Below are positions 58,875-64,000 of a stretch of DNA of 64,000 nucleotides, one piece after another (within the stretch, counting starts at the first letter, position 1; the number at the start of each line of letters is the position of its first letter). Source of the stretch: Clarkia xantiana subsp. parviflora (lineage: Eukaryota > Streptophyta > Magnoliopsida > Myrtales > Onagraceae); the NCBI GenBank assembly GCA_036873135.1, contig JAPTYO010000007.1, positions 2,648,763 to 2,712,762 on the forward strand, given 5' to 3'. A model generated the notes under the pieces. It saw only the letters and a program-made list of their open reading frames with translations, was not told where the DNA came from and did not search any database. The translations under genes and the position numbers were made by a program.

Positions 58875-61800
58875 TTACGACTTAGAGTTGGAAGTGCTGC
58901 TGCCATTAGTCGACCCGGTTTTCCTGGCGGAGTGACCCGTAATGGTCCGACCCACAAACCTCCCTGCCCTGCTCAACCCGCTTCCAACTGCCCCAAACCC
59001 GCTCCCTACGATCACCGCCCCGCCAGCCACGCCAGTACTCACCAGCGCAACTCCTGACCCCACCATTCCAACTCCTGACCCCACCAAAGATACCGCCCCG
59101 TCAAACGCATCCATTGTGCTACCGATCACTCCCGCCTCCTTCAGCTTCTTCCTCTCTTCCAACAACCTCTTCTCTTCTTCAATTGCTCCCATTTGCTCAT
59201 CATTCTTGAATTCATGATACATTACCTGACAGTAGTAGTAACCAATTTTAATTTTTTTTAAACAATTTCACTCTAAAATGGAATTTACAAAGTTTCACTG
59301 TAAATATACCTTGAGAGAGATAATCCCTCTATCCTTCTCATCTTTTATTTTCATCATATCCAAAGATGGAAGCAGTCTCAGATCAAACTGTTTCTCCATC
59401 TCGGGTTCAAGATCAATGAGGGCCAATTTGGCAACACCTAACTTGTTGTCATATCCAACGTTGTCTTTATCATAAACCTGTGGATTTACATTATCTTTCT
59501 TAATAAATCCTTCACTATGAATCATCACTTAGTCTTCTTAAATCAAAAGGAGAAGAGTACTGAGTATGACCTCAAGGATAATAGATTGTGTCTCCTTATC
59601 TTCTGCAATCAAATTGAATGTTTGATTCCATACTGGGTTTAGGTTGTCTTCTACGACGCTCGTTTTAACCTTGAAGAGAGGCCGGACATAGAGAACGACG
59701 TAGGGATCGGATTTTCCGATCATATCCATGTTCTTCAAGTTGTTCGCTTTTAACACTGTAATTGTAAGCTTTCCCTGTGGCTTAAGTTCTAGTTCGCTGC
59801 ACCACATGAAACAACAATGATCATATAATAAACTCAACCAAAAAAATTAAAGCTTGTAGTTTTGTATAGTTTCTAAGTTGCATTTGGAAAGGATTATAAT
59901 GCTGAATTAGTGGAAGCAACAACAAAAGAAAAGGCTAAACTTTTTACCTTGTATCGACAGGGATGCCACCAAGGGGAACAACAATTCTGTGAGGCCATTG
60001 AAGCATATCCATGACAATTGAGTCAACCGTGACCTACACACGCATAGAAAAATAAATTGTATCTGACTTATTTCATAGGATGATTCAGGGGTGAAATGGT
60101 AATAAGAACAAGGATAAAAAGAACTTACATCGATCATATCTGAAAGTCCAGGAATGGCAGTTAGACTTCCACCAACAGCTTTCAATGTGTAGTCTATTAT
60201 TGGCTTTGGCTGTGATCATATCGAAAGGAAATTATCACTTGCATGTACCAACTAAGGTACCCAAAAAGTGAAAACATAACAAAATTCACCTCTGAAAGTA
60301 ATGAGACAACACAAGCAGAAATGCAGGGGATCTCCTCAGCAAGTTGGAAGACGACACGAATAATAGTGAAAACTTTAAGATCCTTCAACTGTCGATAGTC
60401 AATTGGAACCAACATCATGCATCACTAGTATGGGTTCCTACTTATAGAGATTATGACAATATCTTGAGATACAAACCTCAATTGGGATGGAAGCAACAAG
60501 TGCTTGAACAGCTAAAACGATGCTTGGATCACCACCCCACCGCAAGTCAATGTCCATTGTTATTTGACCTTTCTTAAGATTTTGAACACGAATACCTGGA
60601 CGTCGAATAATTGCAAAATTATAAAAGAAATGCAGTTGAAACCAATGAGAAGACACAAAAGATGAAAATTCCTCGGATGAAAACACAAAATAATACCCAA
60701 CGGTATCAGAGATTCAGAATTGAACCTCACCTTTCACTTAGAACTGAAAATATTTTGAAATCACAAATTCATAGCATAATGCAAGAGTTGAAATTACGGA
60801 AAATAACTACAACAAAAGGAGAAAGGTTTGCCAGGGAAAGGATAACTACTTTGCCCCCCTCTTCTTGAAATCAAAGATCACTATCTAAAATTACTCAAAA
60901 AATAAATAAGTTGGAAATAAACCAATTTCTAAAGCAGATAAAAAGATAGGATCAAGCTATAGACTTGAACCTTCAATCTTTGGTGCAACTGTTCCAAGTG
61001 AAAGTTCGCTGAACTTCAATGAGGATATTCCAGGAGGTCTGTACTCTTCTAGTAACGGTTCGACTGATTCTTTTATGACCATTCTTGCAGCCTGAGAACA
61101 TTCATGGCAAAAGTGTGTTGTTGCTTCAGAATATAGTATAAAAACATTAATAAAGCCACCAAATGACTGTTGCTCTATTTACTTTACTCCATATATTTGG
61201 CTGCCTCTTCAGATTCCTACCTCAGTATTTAAATGCCGGGCTTCTATTTTCCTACTGGATACAAAAGATGCTAGATGAAAGGAAATATCTTAAGGTTTGA
61301 CAAAAACAGAATTTACGGAAACTTGGGCTGCTTAGAATTATGAAGGAAGTAACCACTTTCATGTAAAAGAAACTTTGCTTTAAGCAACACCTTTTCAGTG
61401 TCCAAAGGCAGCCATAGCTCCTTCATGATCATTGGTTAGAAGAACCCAGCAAGTGGGTTTCCTGGTCTAAAGTCTGGATTACTAATAGTTAGGAATTCAA
61501 GTGGAAGATGCAGACACACTCCTGCTTTCTGAATTTACACAATGCAAATAATCGAAAGGAGGGAGTAAGCAGAAAAGGCAAAGTGTTTTACATCTGCAAC
61601 ATATGGCCACAGTTTGCTCAGTTCCTTGTTAATCCACTTCACCTGTCAACATAAAAAAAAAAATTATACAGAAGAACTGCAAATGATGCAGATCTGATCA
61701 CAAATTGGAGGAAGAGATTGTTCAACCTAAATTAATCAGATCAATTCCATTTTTTTTTAATTCATTATACAGCCATTTGATCTTGCTGTCAGAGACTGAT

Positions 61801-62559
61801 ACCATAATATGTTCACAACAACAATAAGTTGATCACAACTGAAAGATATCAAGGTCATTATGAACTATGAAGCATAGCACCATACATGCAAGCCCGTGTA
61901 AAATCAACTTTAAATACTTTTGACACAATTCCTGGTAGTTCTACCAAGTAAAAATCAATCTCAATTGGTGAAGATACTCGTTTACATTGTAAACTTCAAG
62001 TTGCAATCTCCATGCTAGGATACAGGCAAGTAATAAACATAAAGATAGGGTCCAACTGAACCTGTTCATATGCAGGAAATGATATCCATTCGGGGAAATT
62101 ATCTCCACAAATTTTCTTCAGATCATCTCTTGTAAGAGAAGATAGTTGTTTGATATCCACTGCCTGTTAAAAACAGCCAAAACCAGGTTAAATTTCAAGC
62201 AGAAAATGCAGGTCAATAAAGTTGACAAGCTTGCAATAACATCCAGATCATCAAGCAACGACTAAGAATAGTGAACCATAATTGAGTAAATAAATCTTGG
62301 ATTAAATTGATATAAGTTTCTAAGATTGCATTCGTTAGTGATCAAGAACATTAAGATCGAAAAAAATTTCTTGCAAGTTTCAACGAATCAAGTCAACTAA
62401 AGCTCCTTCTTGTTTAATTACGTAATCGATGCAAATAATTACTTTCAGAAGTACCTTAGCGATCCGCTTGTTCCTGCGATATGTCATCATGTAGCTCCAT
62501 CCGAACATCAAAGCAACTCCGAAGATCATTCCCATTACAATTCCCGTGGTAAACGCCAT
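58875..62559 (-). CDS. CLB1: Plant synaptotagmin-like SMP-C2 protein, CLB1/NTMC2T4 type
   Basis: A membrane-anchored lipid-transfer and Ca2+-dependent lipid-binding protein, of the group acting at membrane contact sites. Exons on the minus strand: 62559-62455, 62163-62062, 61642-61592, 61091-60971, 60595-60477, 60388-60290, 60209-60129, 60033-59948, 59796-59571, 59477-59310, 59225-58875; phases agree, 502 residues. The N terminus MAFTTGIVMGMIFGVALMFG is the membrane segment. An SMP domain follows, with GDNFPEWISFP, VDIKQLSSLTRDDLKK, DLRWGGDPSIVL and GGSLTAIPGLSDMID. One C2 domain (about 263-345) has Ca2+-loop acids in MDMIGKSDPYV (Asp 279, 285) and YDKDNVGYD (Asp 333, 335, 340). The C-terminal third, past a charged EEEKRLLEERKKLKEAG helix, is a Gly/Val repeat (VGSGVGMVGSGVA...). 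Near end-to-end resemblance to Arabidopsis CLB1 as I recall it. Confidence 0.92.
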
Positions 62560-64000
62560 GACCGACTCTCCCGAAGAGAAATGCGATTGGAAATGCAGAA
62601 ATCAATAGACTAGCTTCTCCAAGAAGTCAACGCCAATTCTCAAACACCTCAGCAACAGAGTGTAGCGTGGATAGACGAGAATCCCGAGAAATACGCGGTC
62701 GATAAAACACGAAGGAACCGAGATTTCAGTTACTATTTTACTGTCTCATTCCAATACAAAACGTTATTCAGTACTGATATTACTTCGGCTCTCCTTATCT
62801 CAAGGACGCGTAATTCGCAAGCTTCTGTTCTTCGTCAGTTCATTAGAGATGGATTAATCGCCATCTCACGGTTCGTCGTTGCAAGAGAGGGAGGAGAAAC
62901 GTCATTGAAGTTGTAAAAGAAGAAGACGGTTGGTCAGACGATGGAGAAAGCAAAGCGTTTTGTTGAGAAGCTTCTGACTTTGCTTCGGTTTTACAGTCTT
63001 CTATTCTATTATTATTATTATTTTGGTTACAACAATCTTCTATTTTATTATTATTATTTTGATTAACAATTAAAATTAATTAGATTAGGAGGGACGACCA
63101 TAAATTTTGCTTCTAATCTGATTTTCTTTTAATTAATTTTTATGAACTACTCGTGCATGTACTAGTTTTGTCAACGTAATCCATTAAGATTGTATAATTA
63201 AAAGTTCTATAATTAAAAGTCAGTTCATTAAACTCAGTTGTATTCACATTTTATTATGTTTAAGGCTTATATATAGATTTGGCGATACTTAATAGACATA
63301 TAACTCTCTCAATTAATTATTATTTGCAGAATATTCATATTCAATATTTTATCATTTATAGACTTACTTAATATAAGTTTTTTTTTTGACAAAGTAATAA
63401 TTAGTTTAATTTTGGAATAAACATGTAATAAGTGTGCTTGCTATACTAATAATTACCCGTATGACACCCCGTCGATGGAAAAAATAAAATAAAAATTGTG
63501 TTAGAAACTTGTAAAATTCAGACCTACCTAGTTCAGAGTTGTTTGATCCTGTATAGTCTGGTTTGTTCCATGTGCCATGCAAAATAATAATAGAAGACGT
63601 CATCTCTCTGTTTAATTTAATATTATTATTATTATTATTCTTATTGTTAATGATAAATAAATAATCGGGTTTCTTGTTTGGAACTAGATTTTATTGCCCA
63701 ATACTGTCGTGCATACCACTTACTTTTACGTACAACACACATCTTACGCCTCAATATTTTTTTATTTATAACTTTTATTTCCATTATTGTTGTCTTGTCT
63801 ATGCTAGCTTTTTCTTGGCCATAATTATTGTCTATGCTAGCTAGTCGCATATTATTCCATTTACTTCACAATTTTCCTTATTTGTTCAATTAGCTATGCT
63901 GTTAAAGATTATTTTCCTTTTTACTCCATATATATATTTTTGACTTTTCAAATATATATATACATATATCCGAGTGGCAAAAAAAAAAAAACATGAATCA
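62560..64000. other. CLB1 upstream region and AT-rich spacer to the window end
   Basis: The first 400 bases are more balanced in composition and likely contain the CLB1 leader and promoter (minus strand). From 63000 on the sequence is AT-rich with ATT repeats (63008-63020, 63045-63055, 63620-63640). No gene is supported. Confidence 0.45.

Overview
The window is nuclear DNA of a flowering plant, almost certainly a eudicot. It is AT-rich, the genes have many introns with GT..AG borders, and there are two type II (MIKC) MADS-box genes, a plant CNL resistance-gene relic and typical plant transposable elements (TRIM, Copia, LINE, hAT and Mutator-like miniature elements). I cannot name the species.

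Layout, left to right: a broken CNL (NBS-LRR) gene on the minus strand interrupted by a TRIM retroelement (1-2304); a repeat-rich spacer with a tandemly repeated TIR element (3724-5911); LPEAT2, an EF-hand lysophospholipid acyltransferase (+, 8844-14261, 14 exons); an 8-kb spacer with a plastid 23S fragment, MITEs and a hAT element carrying a nested foldback; a SOC1/TM3-type MADS gene (+, 22264-30131) whose 6.5-kb first intron holds a decayed Copia element, itself holding a foldback MITE; a fructokinase (-, 30764-32612); a LINE relic; AGL6 (-, 34993-38103, 8 exons); a 10-kb spacer with tandem duplications and a relic of an STN7-type thylakoid kinase; GAUT1 (+, 48366-52293, 10 exons); an intronless receptor-like kinase of the At2g45590 type (-, 52972-54825); a 4-kb spacer; and a synaptotagmin/SMP-C2 protein of the CLB1/NTMC2T4 type (-, 58875-62559, 11 exons).

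The genes do not form a pathway. What unites them is descent: as I recall the Arabidopsis map, LPEAT2, SOC1, AGL6 and the At2g45590 kinase sit together on chromosome 2, and AGL13, GAUT1 and CLB1 sit together on the duplicated chromosome 3 segment. This window carries both sets in one run, so it looks like the unfractionated ancestral block, with a fructokinase gene additionally lying between SOC1 and AGL6. The AGL6-SOC1 pair is a known ancient MADS tandem controlling flowering and floral identity.

I found no convincing undescribed biological system. The most informative observations are the combined synteny block, the nested and datable transposon insertions with exact target-site duplications, the loss of the NB-ARC core from the CNL gene, and the kinase with a roughly 220-residue insert in its activation segment. 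Exon borders were read by eye from splice dinucleotides, reading frame and remembered family sequences; no alignment was run.
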